Assembly (NCBI RefSeq): GCF_902506655.1
Contig: NZ_LR734815.1
Span: 1 to 64,000 of the forward strand
Reading direction: 5' to 3'
From: Marinoscillum sp. 108
GTDB lineage: Bacteria; Bacteroidota; Bacteroidia; Cytophagales; Cyclobacteriaceae
DNA length: 64,000 nt
The position numbers were made by a program, and so were the translations under genes. Shown here piece after piece: positions 27,145 through 37,043 of the stretch (position 1 is the stretch's first letter; the number at the start of each line of letters is the position of its first letter). Under the pieces are notes generated by a model that had not been told where the DNA came from, did not search any database, and saw nothing but the letters and a program-made list of their open reading frames with translations.

Positions 27145-30100
27145 TTATTCTTTCCAGAATTTCTTGGTCACCTTCTTACCTTCATTGGTAAGTTCAATCA
27201 CATACATGCCCTGTGACAGGTTAGTAAGGTCTAGTTCCACCCCTTCATTGTTTTGCAAGAGTTTATATGAATTTACTCTTACCCCACCCAAGGTGTAAAG
27301 TGATAGTTGCTGGTTATTTTGTAGCACCTTACCTCTTATGAAAATTCTATCCGTAGCTGGATTGGGCCACATTTTGAATAGATCATCATCGAAAGTGGCA
27401 CCTAAAACCACTCCTGCTGCTGTACTTCCTGACAATGAAAAGGAAACGGCATCAACTCCCACACTGCTATGCACAAGACTGCCACTATGGCTACCTTCCG
27501 TAGGTGCATTGAGCCTTATGTAAATGGTGGTGCTGGCAACATTTCCATCCAGAGGGGCAAGTGAAAGTGAACTCAACCATAGCTCTCCGTTGAATGAAAT
27601 CTCAAAACCTTGTGGCACTGAAATTTCGAGTTTGCTAGCAAGATTAGTGGCAGAGACCGTATAACTCTGAGGGTCTGATGGTTGATTCAGATTTTGAGAA
27701 AAAGCAACAAACTCCCCTGAAGCAATAATCCCAGGATCAGGAATCGTCTCTCCCGTTACAGCAAGTAGTACATCAGTCGCTCCGGTAGATGAATGAACAA
27801 TATTTCCATTGTATTGGCCCGTTTCAGTTCCGTTCAGCCTCACATAGACGCTGGTGGAGTTAATAACTCCCTCGCTATCCGGGGCAATACTAACCATCCC
27901 ACTCCAGGTGGTATTGTCGAGGGATACCTCGTAACTATCCGGGGCTGTAATAGTCAGGTCTGCAACCAAGTAGACGGCAGTGACGGAATAAGATTGCGAT
28001 TCGGAAACCGAGCTAACACTTTCTTTGAATGGCTCAAGCGCCCCGCTCACACTGATTTCAGGCACTATTGTCATTCCAGTTAGTGAAACAGCCTTTGTGG
28101 TACTACCACTCACCAAAGTAACAGCTCCATTAAACGCGCCGAGCTCCGTAGAATTTAACCTAACATAGATGGTGGTCTCGGCAACTGTACCTTCGATATT
28201 GCTCAACACCAAAGGATCTGTGGTAAATGCATCCGTCTCACTCAGTGAAAGTTCATACCCACTTGATGCCGTAATGGTCAAATCCGTGCTAAGATCACTA
28301 CCCGATACACTAAAAGACTTAGCGGCAGTTGGTGTTCCCAAATGTTGGACGAATTCAGAAAGGGCAGCAGGAGCAGTAATCACCGGTGTAGGCCCCTCAT
28401 CGTCACCTGTAAACTGCGCTGGCAGTCGTGATTGGGAAGGTGAGTAAGCCCCGGTCACATCATGAAGGACATAATCCACATAAGCCGAGTAAGTCGGACT
28501 ACCATTTCCATCTCCAAACCGGTAGTAATTAGAGCCTGTTGTGGTAGTGGTAGTGGCAGTGAGTACTGGATAAGGATTTTCATTTAGGTAGATTTTAACA
28601 ATACCTTCTGTACCACTACTCGCATCTATAGTCATGCGATATACATTCCATTGAGATACGTTTAGCTCCTCAGAGAGGTCCACAGAAGCTCCAGAACGCT
28701 GTAAGCTGAGTTCTCCGTTAGATCGGATATTTAGCTGATCCCGAAATCCATTGATGTGCATATCTATGTCCGTGAGACGATCTGCGGTTAGATCCTTTGC
28801 TTTCACTCTCATCACGACGGTAGCCGCTGTTGGGACAGGGTCAAAATCAGAAGTTTTGTACATTCCCGAGGCGTCTGCTCCATCTAATGTCAGTAAATTA
28901 TTTCCAACGCTTACCGGATCAGCTTCTATGGCCCAGATGGTACCCGAGCCGTTGCTGGCACTCCAGGCTGGGTCAGCTGCGTCTGGCAGTTCGTTAGCGT
29001 TATAAATAGACCATTCACCCACAGGTGGCTTTGTTACCTCATTGGGCAATCTGGTTTGTTCGGGAGAGAATGCCCCTGTAACATCATAGCTTACATAGTC
29101 CACATATGCCGAGTAAGTTGGGCTACCATTGCCATCTCCGAAGCGGAAATAATTAGAGCTAGTAGTGGTAGTGGTAGTGGCAGTAAGCACCGGATAAGGG
29201 TTCTCATTCAAGTAGATCTTTACAATCCCTTCAGTACCACTACTCGCATTGATTGTCATCCGGTATACATTCCACTTATTCACGTTTAAAACTCCGGACA
29301 AATCTACGGAAGCGCCGGATCGCTGGAGACTCAACTCTCCAGAAGATCTGATATTCAATTGATCTCTAAATCCATTGATGTGCATGTCGATATCGGTCAA
29401 ACGATCCGCAGACGGATCTTTGGCTTTGACACGCATCACCACTGTCACACCAGTAGGTGTCGGGTCAAAATCTGAGGTCTTGAACATCCCCGAAGCATCC
29501 GCTCCATCCAGCGCCAGTAGATTATTACCTACCCTTACCGGATCTGATTCGATGGCCCAGGTAGTTCCTGATCCATTGCTGGCACTCCAAGCAGGATCGG
29601 CCGCATCTGGCAATTGATCCGCATGATAAATGGTCCACGCCCCCACGGGAGGTTTGGTCAAATCATTGGGTAAGCGAGTTTGTGCTGGTGAAAATGCTCC
29701 TGTAACATCATAGCTCACATAATCCACATAGGCCGAGTATGTTGGACTACCATTTCCATCTCCAAAGCGAAAGTAATTTGAACCTGTAGTGGTAGTTGTA
29801 GTGGCTGAAAGAACCGGAAAGGGGTTTTCATTTAAGTAAATCTTCACAACCCCTTCAGTACCACTCGAGGCATCTATGGTCATTCGGTAGACATTCCACT
29901 GGGAGGTATTTAACAGACCCGATAAATCTACAGAAGCACCTGAACGCTGTAAGCTCAGCTCACCAGAGGATCGGATGTTTAATTGGTCCCTAAAACCATT
30001 GATGTGCATATCAATATCCGTCAATCGATCAGCGGTGAGGTCCTTGCCTTTGACCCGCATGACCACCGTCACGGCAGTAGGCACCGGATCAAAATCTGCA

Positions 30101-30363
30101 GTTTTGTACATTCCTGAAGCATCGGCTCCATCCAACGCCAACAAATTGTTGCCTACCCGAATCGGATCAGACTCTATCGACCAGGTGGTACCTGATCCAT
30201 TGCTGGCACTCCAGGCCGGGTCAGCGGCATCTGGCAGCTCATCAGCATTGTAAATTGTCCATTCACCAACCGCAGGTTGGTTGGGGTCATCCTGAGACCA
30301 TGCTCCTGTAACTGACAGGGTACACAGCATTAGGATTGATAATATATTGGATAACAGTTTCAT
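27145..30363 (-). CDS. T9SS-exported surface protein with three 208-residue tandem repeats
   Basis: The ATG at 30363 (MKLLSNILSILM) gives 1072 residues with a clean signal peptide; an in-frame start at 30387 adds 8 residues ahead of it. Three near-identical modules of 208 residues follow, each opening with VG(E/A)W(T/S)IY and containing GFRDQLNIRS, YFRFGDGNGSPTYSAYVDYV and a run of six threonines. They look like beta-sandwich (LamG-like) domains. Three Ig-like domains of ~105 residues then recur with TTIYVRLN. The protein ends in a type A T9SS sorting domain (MWPNPATDRIFI through KKFWKE). No catalytic site is recognised. It follows the susD-side genes of the pectin operon, so a galacturonan-binding or cell-wall-adhesion role is plausible but unproven. 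Confidence 0.8.
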   Translation of the reverse strand: MKLLSNILSILMLCTLSVTGAWSQDDPNQPAVGEWTIYNADELPDAADPAWSASNGSGTTWSIESDPIRVGNNLLALDGADASGMYKTADFDPVPTAVTVVMRVKGKDLTADRLTDIDMHINGFRDQLNIRSSGELSLQRSGASVDLSGLLNTSQWNVYRMTIDASSGTEGVVKIYLNENPFPVLSATTTTTTGSNYFRFGDGNGSPTYSAYVDYVSYDVTGAFSPAQTRLPNDLTKPPVGAWTIYHADQLPDAADPAWSASNGSGTTWAIESDPVRVGNNLLALDGADASGMFKTSDFDPTPTGVTVVMRVKAKDPSADRLTDIDMHINGFRDQLNIRSSGELSLQRSGASVDLSGVLNVNKWNVYRMTINASSGTEGIVKIYLNENPYPVLTATTTTTTSSNYFRFGDGNGSPTYSAYVDYVSYDVTGAFSPEQTRLPNEVTKPPVGEWSIYNANELPDAADPAWSASNGSGTIWAIEADPVSVGNNLLTLDGADASGMYKTSDFDPVPTAATVVMRVKAKDLTADRLTDIDMHINGFRDQLNIRSNGELSLQRSGASVDLSEELNVSQWNVYRMTIDASSGTEGIVKIYLNENPYPVLTATTTTTTGSNYYRFGDGNGSPTYSAYVDYVLHDVTGAYSPSQSRLPAQFTGDDEGPTPVITAPAALSEFVQHLGTPTAAKSFSVSGSDLSTDLTITASSGYELSLSETDAFTTDPLVLSNIEGTVAETTIYVRLNSTELGAFNGAVTLVSGSTTKAVSLTGMTIVPEISVSGALEPFKESVSSVSESQSYSVTAVYLVADLTITAPDSYEVSLDNTTWSGMVSIAPDSEGVINSTSVYVRLNGTETGQYNGNIVHSSTGATDVLLAVTGETIPDPGIIASGEFVAFSQNLNQPSDPQSYTVSATNLASKLEISVPQGFEISFNGELWLSSLSLAPLDGNVASTTIYIRLNAPTEGSHSGSLVHSSVGVDAVSFSLSGSTAAGVVLGATFDDDLFKMWPNPATDRIFIRGKVLQNNQQLSLYTLGGVRVNSYKLLQNNEGVELDLTNLSQGMYVIELTNEGKKVTKKFWKE
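28400..30270 (-). repeat. Three in-frame tandem repeats of ~624 bp
   Basis: Units begin near 30270, 29646 and 29022 and share most of their sequence at both protein and DNA level, including the ACC/ACT threonine run and the GGTAGTCC-type segment coding GSPTYSAY. The exact 624-bp period with no indels suggests recent duplication or ongoing gene conversion. Confidence 0.85.
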
Positions 30364-30444
30364 AATATCATTGAATTTTATGTCCATTAGTGAATATCAC
30401 TGTTCATATTGTTTGATTGAAGGGAAGTATTAGCCCTTTCATTC

Positions 30445-32001
30445 TTATTGTCTCCAGCGAGATGGTCCTACTTCTTCATCAATCAGGTTCTGATTGGTAA
30501 TAGTAAAATCTCCATTTGCCGGATCTACAAAACCAGGGTTAGCTTCTGTCGCATCTACTTCACCCGGATCAGTATATTCACCTTCCCACAAACCAATGGT
30601 ATTGAAGTAGTAATTGTCTCTGTAATTCAATGACACTTCCTCACTGATATCTCCCGCCTGAGACCAGTTTCCATAAATAGCTCCCCCACTACCCTCAATA
30701 CCTGTTTCTACGAAGAGGCATTTGCTTACTTCCAACGAGGTACCACCGCCGGACATTCTAAAGAACCCTCGGTTGTTACTATTGTCGGCGATACAAGCCC
30801 TGTAGAAAGTACAATTCCTAAATGCCACGTCAGCAGCGACTTGCATTCTCAGGAGTGTTCGTATTCCATTGGCGACGGTAGAATTCTCTAACGTAAGAGA
30901 TCCCACAGCTCCACCCCTAAAGTCGAAACCATCGCCTCCTCCACCGGGAATATCATGGATGTAGGTATCAGAAATGATAATGTCTCCGTAGGTTCCTCCG
31001 CTGTTGCTATAGAGGATATTGTTGCTATAGCCACTGATTTCGCAGCCCTGAACAGTAAGGGTACCGAGATTGCACTCTGAGGCAGAAGCATTGAACATTT
31101 GACCATAGTCATCTTGTCCTTGTATATTGAGATACCTCAGGGTGATGGAGCTCACTGGAGTACCACAAGAAAACTGCCCAATAATCACTGGCATGTCGTA
31201 CCATTTCTGCCCTTCGATAACTATGGACTTTGTAATTTCCTTTCCACCAAGGTTATAGGTGCCTGCCGCTAATATGAGTACCGCCCCCTCTTCTGAGGCA
31301 TTAATAACGCTACTTAGGTCATCATTGGCAGTAACATTGGCCTCTTTCAGGGTAGAAAAAGTCACTGTTCCTCTTCTTTTGGTGCCGTTGTACAAGGTCA
31401 CGGTATAATCCGTTGCTCCTGAAAGCCCATCGATTCTCGCTTCTCCTGCTGCTACCTGAGCTGCTGAAATCTGCACCAATGTATTGCCTGGCACTATTAA
31501 CAGATGAGTTACTTCACTCCCTGGCTGCCAAACTACTGTGGCGTAAGTGTCCTGTACATTTTCGCCTGGCAATGGTAGGAAAATCTGCTCCGCATCTGTC
31601 CGTGCGGTGACAATAGCCCAGTTAGACTCTTCCAGCCCTTCAGTCACAGCTCTCACTCTGGCCGAGTAGCGGGTCTCACCTGAGAGAGATTCTGTATAGG
31701 TGATGGTTCCGGCTGTGGGTATATCGTCTACTATAGCAGTGCTGATGGGATCACCAGAAAACCGAAGGCTATCCTGAAAGAACTCTATAACATATTGGTC
31801 AACATCAGGATTTGCGGTCCAGCTAAGCTCTATATCTACCTGGTTACGCACCCGGGCTTCAAGTCCCACCGGGGCAAAGGCCCTCGATTTTGTGAGTTCT
31901 GTAATGACCGGATCTATGTCATCCTTGCAAGCCATAGGCACCAATGAAAGTGCGCATAGCAAGATTCCTGTGAATTTTTTAATTCTGGTATACATATTCA
32001 T
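30445..32001 (-). CDS. DUF4957/DUF5123-type surface lipoprotein of the pectin locus
   Basis: This 518-residue protein has a lipoprotein signal ending in LVPMAC (Cys25). A fibronectin-III-like domain lies at ~40-135 (ELSWTANPDVDQYVIEF), a second beta domain at ~140-220, and a parallel beta-helix at ~225-515. The helix reads SSVINASEEGAVLILAAGTYN, ITLRYLNIQGQDD and the repeated E/NCTFY turns, the layout of DUF4957/DUF5123 proteins found in Bacteroides pectin loci. It occupies the SusE/surface glycan-binding position, 6 bp after susD. It may bind galacturonan, and a lyase activity of the helix cannot be excluded. Confidence 0.82.
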   Translation of the reverse strand: MNMYTRIKKFTGILLCALSLVPMACKDDIDPVITELTKSRAFAPVGLEARVRNQVDIELSWTANPDVDQYVIEFFQDSLRFSGDPISTAIVDDIPTAGTITYTESLSGETRYSARVRAVTEGLEESNWAIVTARTDAEQIFLPLPGENVQDTYATVVWQPGSEVTHLLIVPGNTLVQISAAQVAAGEARIDGLSGATDYTVTLYNGTKRRGTVTFSTLKEANVTANDDLSSVINASEEGAVLILAAGTYNLGGKEITKSIVIEGQKWYDMPVIIGQFSCGTPVSSITLRYLNIQGQDDYGQMFNASASECNLGTLTVQGCEISGYSNNILYSNSGGTYGDIIISDTYIHDIPGGGGDGFDFRGGAVGSLTLENSTVANGIRTLLRMQVAADVAFRNCTFYRACIADNSNNRGFFRMSGGGTSLEVSKCLFVETGIEGSGGAIYGNWSQAGDISEEVSLNYRDNYYFNTIGLWEGEYTDPGEVDATEANPGFVDPANGDFTITNQNLIDEEVGPSRWRQ

Positions 32002-32007
32002 CCTTTT

Positions 32008-33807
32008 TTAATTCAGTAAATCGTTGGTCAACTGTCCATTGCTACCATCTATAAAGACTTGCCAGATCGGCCAAAACTGGTTCTCATCGGGGTTTCCAAC
32101 ATAGATGGTTTCAATTTTTTCATCATCCAATTCATCCACTACCGCCCAATCAATATTATCACTATACTCACCTGACTTATTGTCTGTTTCACCCCTCTCC
32201 AATCCGTAGAATTCCAGGGTTTCGTTATTTTCTGCAAGCCTGTAATACAAGGTGGAGGGCACATTAGCATATTCACCTGACTGACTTCTCAGGTCGTACA
32301 TCTTTTGTTTCGCCTCGTCAAGTTTTGTCTTTAGCAGATTCCATCTAATGAGGGCCTGCTTGCGTTGCATTTCGCCGCACAGTTCGAGTTTGTGCTCTTC
32401 TACGATCGCATCGAAAACAGCTGATCCAGATAAGCCGCCCAGATAAGCATCTACTTGAGTAGGCCAGTCCGCCTGATCGAAAGCGCGCTGACGAATTTCT
32501 TTCAAATACGGTTTGGCGGCATCAGGCCCCTCCAGCTCATAAGCTGCTTCAGCAGCCATGAGTAAAATTTCGGCATAGCGCATGTACATAAAGTTGGTTC
32601 CGTCATCGTTGGAAGCGGTCACACGAGTGTTTTTCCATTCGTATCGGTATTTACCAAACATCCACTGGTCCAGGCCGGTAGGCTCTTGCTGAGCAATGTC
32701 CTCTGAAGGGCTCACGTCTTTCCATTGGTATGGCACACAAGTGACATCTCTACGTGAGTCATTAGGAGCATAATCATAAAACACGAACGGCAACGGACCA
32801 CCCTGACCACCTCTGGCCTGACCTGTGTACTTATCCTTACTCAAATGCCTTACGGCAAAAGTGAATAACCACCTTCCTCTCCCTGAGGCAAATGGGATTT
32901 CCCAAAGTGATTCCCCTCCGGCTGTTACATCATCTTGGTTGAACTTTCTCCACAAATCCTCAAACGAAGTTTCAAGACGTGCTGTGCCACTTGCTATCAC
33001 ATCTCTGCATTCCTGCAACGCGATTCCATACATGGTTGCGCGATCCAATTCCGGATCAGTACTGAGGCGCACACCGTCCGCATACTGCGAGTACCCACCG
33101 GCAGCTAAAGCCAGTCTTGCTCTTAGTCCTTTGACAAAAGCTTTATTTACCCGCTCAACAGAAGCAGTGCTTGATGTTTCGTTTGGCCATGGAACGATTG
33201 TAGCGGCCTCCTCCAGATCTGCTAATAGCTGCTTGTAAATAACGTCCCGACTAGATCTCGGTAAGTACAGGGTTTCCGTAGTGATTGGTTCAAATCTTGC
33301 TGGCACGTCCCCCCAGGATTTGACCAGGTCCGCGTAATAAACAGCTCGCAAGGTAAGGGCCTCTCCTAGTAAGTAGGCCATATTTTCATCATTCTCTACA
33401 TCCCCGTAGTTACGCAGCCCACGAATACAAATATTTGCTCGTTCTATACCCGAATACATCATGGCCCAGGCATTGTTAGTCGTATTCATTTGGTCATTAT
33501 TGGGCTTCGCATTGTATTTCACCAAGTCGTAGTTGTCATCAGGATTATTGGAGTTGTTGTTCCACTCCACATCTGTGTTCATCCCATAATTCGGAAGAAA
33601 GCGACCTCTGTATGAGTTAGTCTGCCCAAAGGGTTCCTTAATGCCATCTACGGCACCCTTAGCCAGGGTATAAACCGAAAATATCTTCGATTCATCCAGA
33701 GTAGATTTGGCCGGTGCTTCCAGGTAATCCTCACAAGACGTAGTGGTACCCAAAATCAGCACACCGGCAAGAGCTATGTTTAATATCTTTTTCATTTTCA
33801 ATGTCAT
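32008..33807 (-). CDS. susD: SusD/RagB-family glycan-binding lipoprotein (pectin locus)
   Basis: This 599-residue lipoprotein has a signal ending in TTTSC (Cys25 from the first ATG; an ATG at 33795, MKKILNIAL, is an equally good start). The SusD fold is seen in the N-terminal helix pairs (AWAMMYSGIERANICIRGL), the LLGEALTLRAVYYADLVKSWGDVP segment, and the C-terminal RagB part (FMYMRYAEILLMAAEAAYEL, KELCGEMQRKQALIRWNLL). It caps the SusC transporter and delivers pectic oligosaccharides. It lies 5 bp downstream of susC. Confidence 0.93.
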   Translation of the reverse strand: MTLKMKKILNIALAGVLILGTTTSCEDYLEAPAKSTLDESKIFSVYTLAKGAVDGIKEPFGQTNSYRGRFLPNYGMNTDVEWNNNSNNPDDNYDLVKYNAKPNNDQMNTTNNAWAMMYSGIERANICIRGLRNYGDVENDENMAYLLGEALTLRAVYYADLVKSWGDVPARFEPITTETLYLPRSSRDVIYKQLLADLEEAATIVPWPNETSSTASVERVNKAFVKGLRARLALAAGGYSQYADGVRLSTDPELDRATMYGIALQECRDVIASGTARLETSFEDLWRKFNQDDVTAGGESLWEIPFASGRGRWLFTFAVRHLSKDKYTGQARGGQGGPLPFVFYDYAPNDSRRDVTCVPYQWKDVSPSEDIAQQEPTGLDQWMFGKYRYEWKNTRVTASNDDGTNFMYMRYAEILLMAAEAAYELEGPDAAKPYLKEIRQRAFDQADWPTQVDAYLGGLSGSAVFDAIVEEHKLELCGEMQRKQALIRWNLLKTKLDEAKQKMYDLRSQSGEYANVPSTLYYRLAENNETLEFYGLERGETDNKSGEYSDNIDWAVVDELDDEKIETIYVGNPDENQFWPIWQVFIDGSNGQLTNDLLN

Positions 33808-33812
33808 TTGGA

Positions 33813-36800
33813 TTAAAACGTAAGATTCATGCCAACAGTAAACTGCCTGCTACGTGGATAAGCTGAATAGTCCACACCCGGTGTGAGTGGGGTTTTTCGT
33901 CTGGTGGATACCTCAGGATCAAATCCCGTATAGTCTGTCAGGATAAACAGGTTGTAACCCGTGATATAGAATCTAAGGTTTTCAATACGGGCTCTTTCAA
34001 TAATCGCCTTAGGTAAAGTATAACCTAAAGTGAGCGTATTGAGCCTTAGAAAGGATCCATCTTCAACTGCCCAGTCACTAAAGATGTACCGATCCATGTA
34101 TGGACTCCACATGGTGGTGTTGGCATTCACTGCCGCCAGTTGTGCCGGATCAGTGATCAGTTCGCCGGTATTCCAATCTATATTAGTCCATCTCTCTCCC
34201 TCTTCCTGAACGGAGATCAGGTTTCGATACTGATTGTTTTCATTGGCTGAAGTGAACTCCACTTTATTGGCATTATAGATGTCATTTCCATAGCTCCAGT
34301 TGAAGGCGGCCGTGAGGTCAAATCCATAAGCGTAGGCGTTGAGCACAAAACCACCTGTATGTTTGGGATTAGCATTGCCTATAAACCTTCGATCATCGAT
34401 GGTAATGGTGTCATTTCCATCAAGATCCATCAATTTCATCATACCCGGACGTGGCGTTAATATACCATCTGAAGTCACCACACCTTCCTTGAGTACCCAC
34501 TGTCCGGAGTTCTCATCATATTCTTCGAAATCATCCACTTCGTACCGACCATCAGATACATACCCGTACATCCTGCCAATTGGATCTCCTACTTGGGCCA
34601 GGTAGTCGTTGGCAATCTGAGTAGAGGCCCATCCAGTGGTTACTTCCGTGCCCACCAACTCGTCCATCACACCAAGTGATTTGATGTTATTTCTATTGAA
34701 AGCAATGTTGAAGTTGAAATTCAGACCATAGTCTTTTTTATCCAATGCGATACCATTAAGGCTTAGCTCGACCCCTTTGTTCTCCGTTTCACCCATATTT
34801 CGATACTGATATTCATAGCCTGTGCCTGCTACAGGGAAACGAATCAGTAAGTCGCGGGTGTTATTTTGATAAGCCTCTATTGTACCGGTTACCCGGCCTT
34901 CAAGCAAACCGAAATCCAATCCGATATTTTTAGTTTCCGTGGTCTCCCATTTCAAATCAGGATTGGCCATGATGGTAGAAGCCGCCCAGTAACTATTTAC
35001 GTCGTTGATGTAAGTGGTATTTCTGGATTCAAATGTCTGTACGGTCTGGCCTCTTGGTATATTGTTATTCCCGGCCAACCCATAACTGGCACGAAGTTTC
35101 AATAGGTACACCCATTTGGTCAGCCCGCTCATAAAGCTCTCTTCGGTAATCTTCCACCCGCCAGATAATGATGGGAAATACCCCCAAACATTGTCTCCTT
35201 TGAATCGGCTGGATCCATCAGCTCTGTATACCGCACTGATTAGGTAGCGATTCTTATAGTCATAATTAGCCCTTCCAAAGAATGATAACAGTTTATCGTC
35301 CGGACTAAAATTATTATCTGCGTAGATAGACTGTCCTTGTGTCGTCAGCTTGAAAGCTTCATCTGCACTAAATAATACTGGATAACCCTGAATTTCATAT
35401 TCCAACTCATTGGTCTGGGTAAATAGCATTTCATGCCCCCCCATCACTTTTAGGTTATGTAACTCCCCCTTGAGGACATCATAAGTCACCGTATTGGTAT
35501 TCCTGAGTCTTACCTCTTTCCTATCGCTAAAGAGTGCTGACGGCTGATTTGGGTATGCAGGAGAGCGGTCTCTTGCTTTGTAAGTAGTCACCCCATAAAA
35601 ACGATTGTCCTGGTAATTGTAGTTATCCACCGTAAAAGAAGTGCTTAGCTGCAATGGATCAATTATTTTCCAGGCAAAGCTCCCTGCGATGTTGTAATTA
35701 TTCCGTTTTTGCAATCGGTCATTGTCATTCGTGGAAACAATCGGATTTACCAGATCTCCTGAAGTTTGCTCATTGGTATCATCTGATAGACTCACACCCG
35801 ATATCGGAATAGGTGCATAAGCTACTGCGTGTTTCAATCTGGAGTCAGCAGAAGATACCTCGTTCTGTTCATTAGCTCCGCCTCCGTTGATTTCTGTATC
35901 AGAATAACGCAATGAAAAATTCAGATCAATCTTATCATTCGGAGCGTTTTTGAATTTTAAGGTAATGTTGTTTCTCACATAGTCAGAACCAATCATAATG
36001 GCCTTATCATCATATCTTGCGAAGTTGGCAGAGTAGTTGAATTTTTGCCCGCCACCGCGGATGCTCAGATCATTACTAAACGTGGTTCCTGTACGGCCAT
36101 ATATCTGCCTTTGCCAGTCATTGGCTGCTTGTCCTTCATATTGATCAAGGTCACCAAACAACCCGAAGTAGTCCTCATAAGATGAGTAATCACCTTCCTC
36201 ACTGGCATCCAGCACCGCATATTCATACTGCCATCTGGCATAATCTTCCGGATCAAGCACATCCAGGGTTTTGGCAATCTTCTTCACTGCGTAAAAAGAA
36301 TTGTAATTCACCGTGACTTTTCCCTCAGTACCACTCTTAGTAGTAATAATTACCACTCCGTTTGCTCCCCGAGAACCATAAATGGCCGTTGATGAAGCAT
36401 CTTTTAGTACGTCGATGGACTTGATATCTGATGGGGATAAATCCGATATAGTGCTTACAGGAAAGCCATCCACAATAAACAGCGGCGAGCTGCTCTGGGT
36501 CAGTGAAGCCCCACCTCTCACCCTTATTCTGACTTCTGCGTCGGGTGAGCCCTCAGTGGTAGATATTTGCACTCCGGCTAAACGACCAGTCAATGACTCT
36601 GCTACACTTGCCACAGGTACCTTCTTCAAAGCATCTCCTGTTACAGAAACCACTGACCCAGTCAGGTTTGACTTTTTCTGAGTACCATAACCTACCACTA
36701 CCACCTCATCCAATGCCTGTACATCAACATCCATGGACACGTTGATAATACTCTTCCCAGCAACTGGTATTATTTGGTTAGCGTAACCAATAAAACTAAA

Positions 36801-37043
36801 GGTCAAAGTTGCATCCTCAGCAACAGTAACCTTGTAGTTTCCTTCAATGTCGGTGATCGTTCCCTCTGAAGTTCCCTGAACTACAACGCTCACTCCTGGC
36901 AGGCCCTCTCCTGTTTCTCGATCAGTAATCTTACCTGTTACGGTCAGATCTTGGGCTGTTGCGCTAGTCATAGATACCAGTACCAATACTGGCAAGAAAA
37001 GTATCTGTATCCATGACTTGCGAATAGTGATTTTAGTACACAT
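33813..37043 (-). CDS. susC: SusC/RagA-family TonB-linked outer membrane transporter (pectin locus)
   Basis: This 1076-residue protein has a signal peptide (residues 1-30), then a carboxypeptidase-regulatory-like domain at ~32-110 (VTGKITDRETGEGLPGVSVV). The TonB-box-like DEVVVVGYGTQKK follows, then the plug (SLTGRLAGVQISTTEG, IDVLKDASSTAIYGSRGANGV) and a 22-strand barrel ending YPRSRQFTVGMNLTF. It imports pectic oligosaccharides across the outer membrane with energy from TonB/ExbBD. It is the first gene of the operon, with a LacI-type operator 70 bp upstream of its start. Confidence 0.94.
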   Translation of the reverse strand: MCTKITIRKSWIQILFLPVLVLVSMTSATAQDLTVTGKITDRETGEGLPGVSVVVQGTSEGTITDIEGNYKVTVAEDATLTFSFIGYANQIIPVAGKSIINVSMDVDVQALDEVVVVGYGTQKKSNLTGSVVSVTGDALKKVPVASVAESLTGRLAGVQISTTEGSPDAEVRIRVRGGASLTQSSSPLFIVDGFPVSTISDLSPSDIKSIDVLKDASSTAIYGSRGANGVVIITTKSGTEGKVTVNYNSFYAVKKIAKTLDVLDPEDYARWQYEYAVLDASEEGDYSSYEDYFGLFGDLDQYEGQAANDWQRQIYGRTGTTFSNDLSIRGGGQKFNYSANFARYDDKAIMIGSDYVRNNITLKFKNAPNDKIDLNFSLRYSDTEINGGGANEQNEVSSADSRLKHAVAYAPIPISGVSLSDDTNEQTSGDLVNPIVSTNDNDRLQKRNNYNIAGSFAWKIIDPLQLSTSFTVDNYNYQDNRFYGVTTYKARDRSPAYPNQPSALFSDRKEVRLRNTNTVTYDVLKGELHNLKVMGGHEMLFTQTNELEYEIQGYPVLFSADEAFKLTTQGQSIYADNNFSPDDKLLSFFGRANYDYKNRYLISAVYRADGSSRFKGDNVWGYFPSLSGGWKITEESFMSGLTKWVYLLKLRASYGLAGNNNIPRGQTVQTFESRNTTYINDVNSYWAASTIMANPDLKWETTETKNIGLDFGLLEGRVTGTIEAYQNNTRDLLIRFPVAGTGYEYQYRNMGETENKGVELSLNGIALDKKDYGLNFNFNIAFNRNNIKSLGVMDELVGTEVTTGWASTQIANDYLAQVGDPIGRMYGYVSDGRYEVDDFEEYDENSGQWVLKEGVVTSDGILTPRPGMMKLMDLDGNDTITIDDRRFIGNANPKHTGGFVLNAYAYGFDLTAAFNWSYGNDIYNANKVEFTSANENNQYRNLISVQEEGERWTNIDWNTGELITDPAQLAAVNANTTMWSPYMDRYIFSDWAVEDGSFLRLNTLTLGYTLPKAIIERARIENLRFYITGYNLFILTDYTGFDPEVSTRRKTPLTPGVDYSAYPRSRQFTVGMNLTF

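Noticed and set aside
27145-30387. Long tandem repetition suggesting a repeat array
   Set aside because: The repeats are 624 bp, in frame and coding, so they are protein domain duplications and not CRISPR or satellite DNA.
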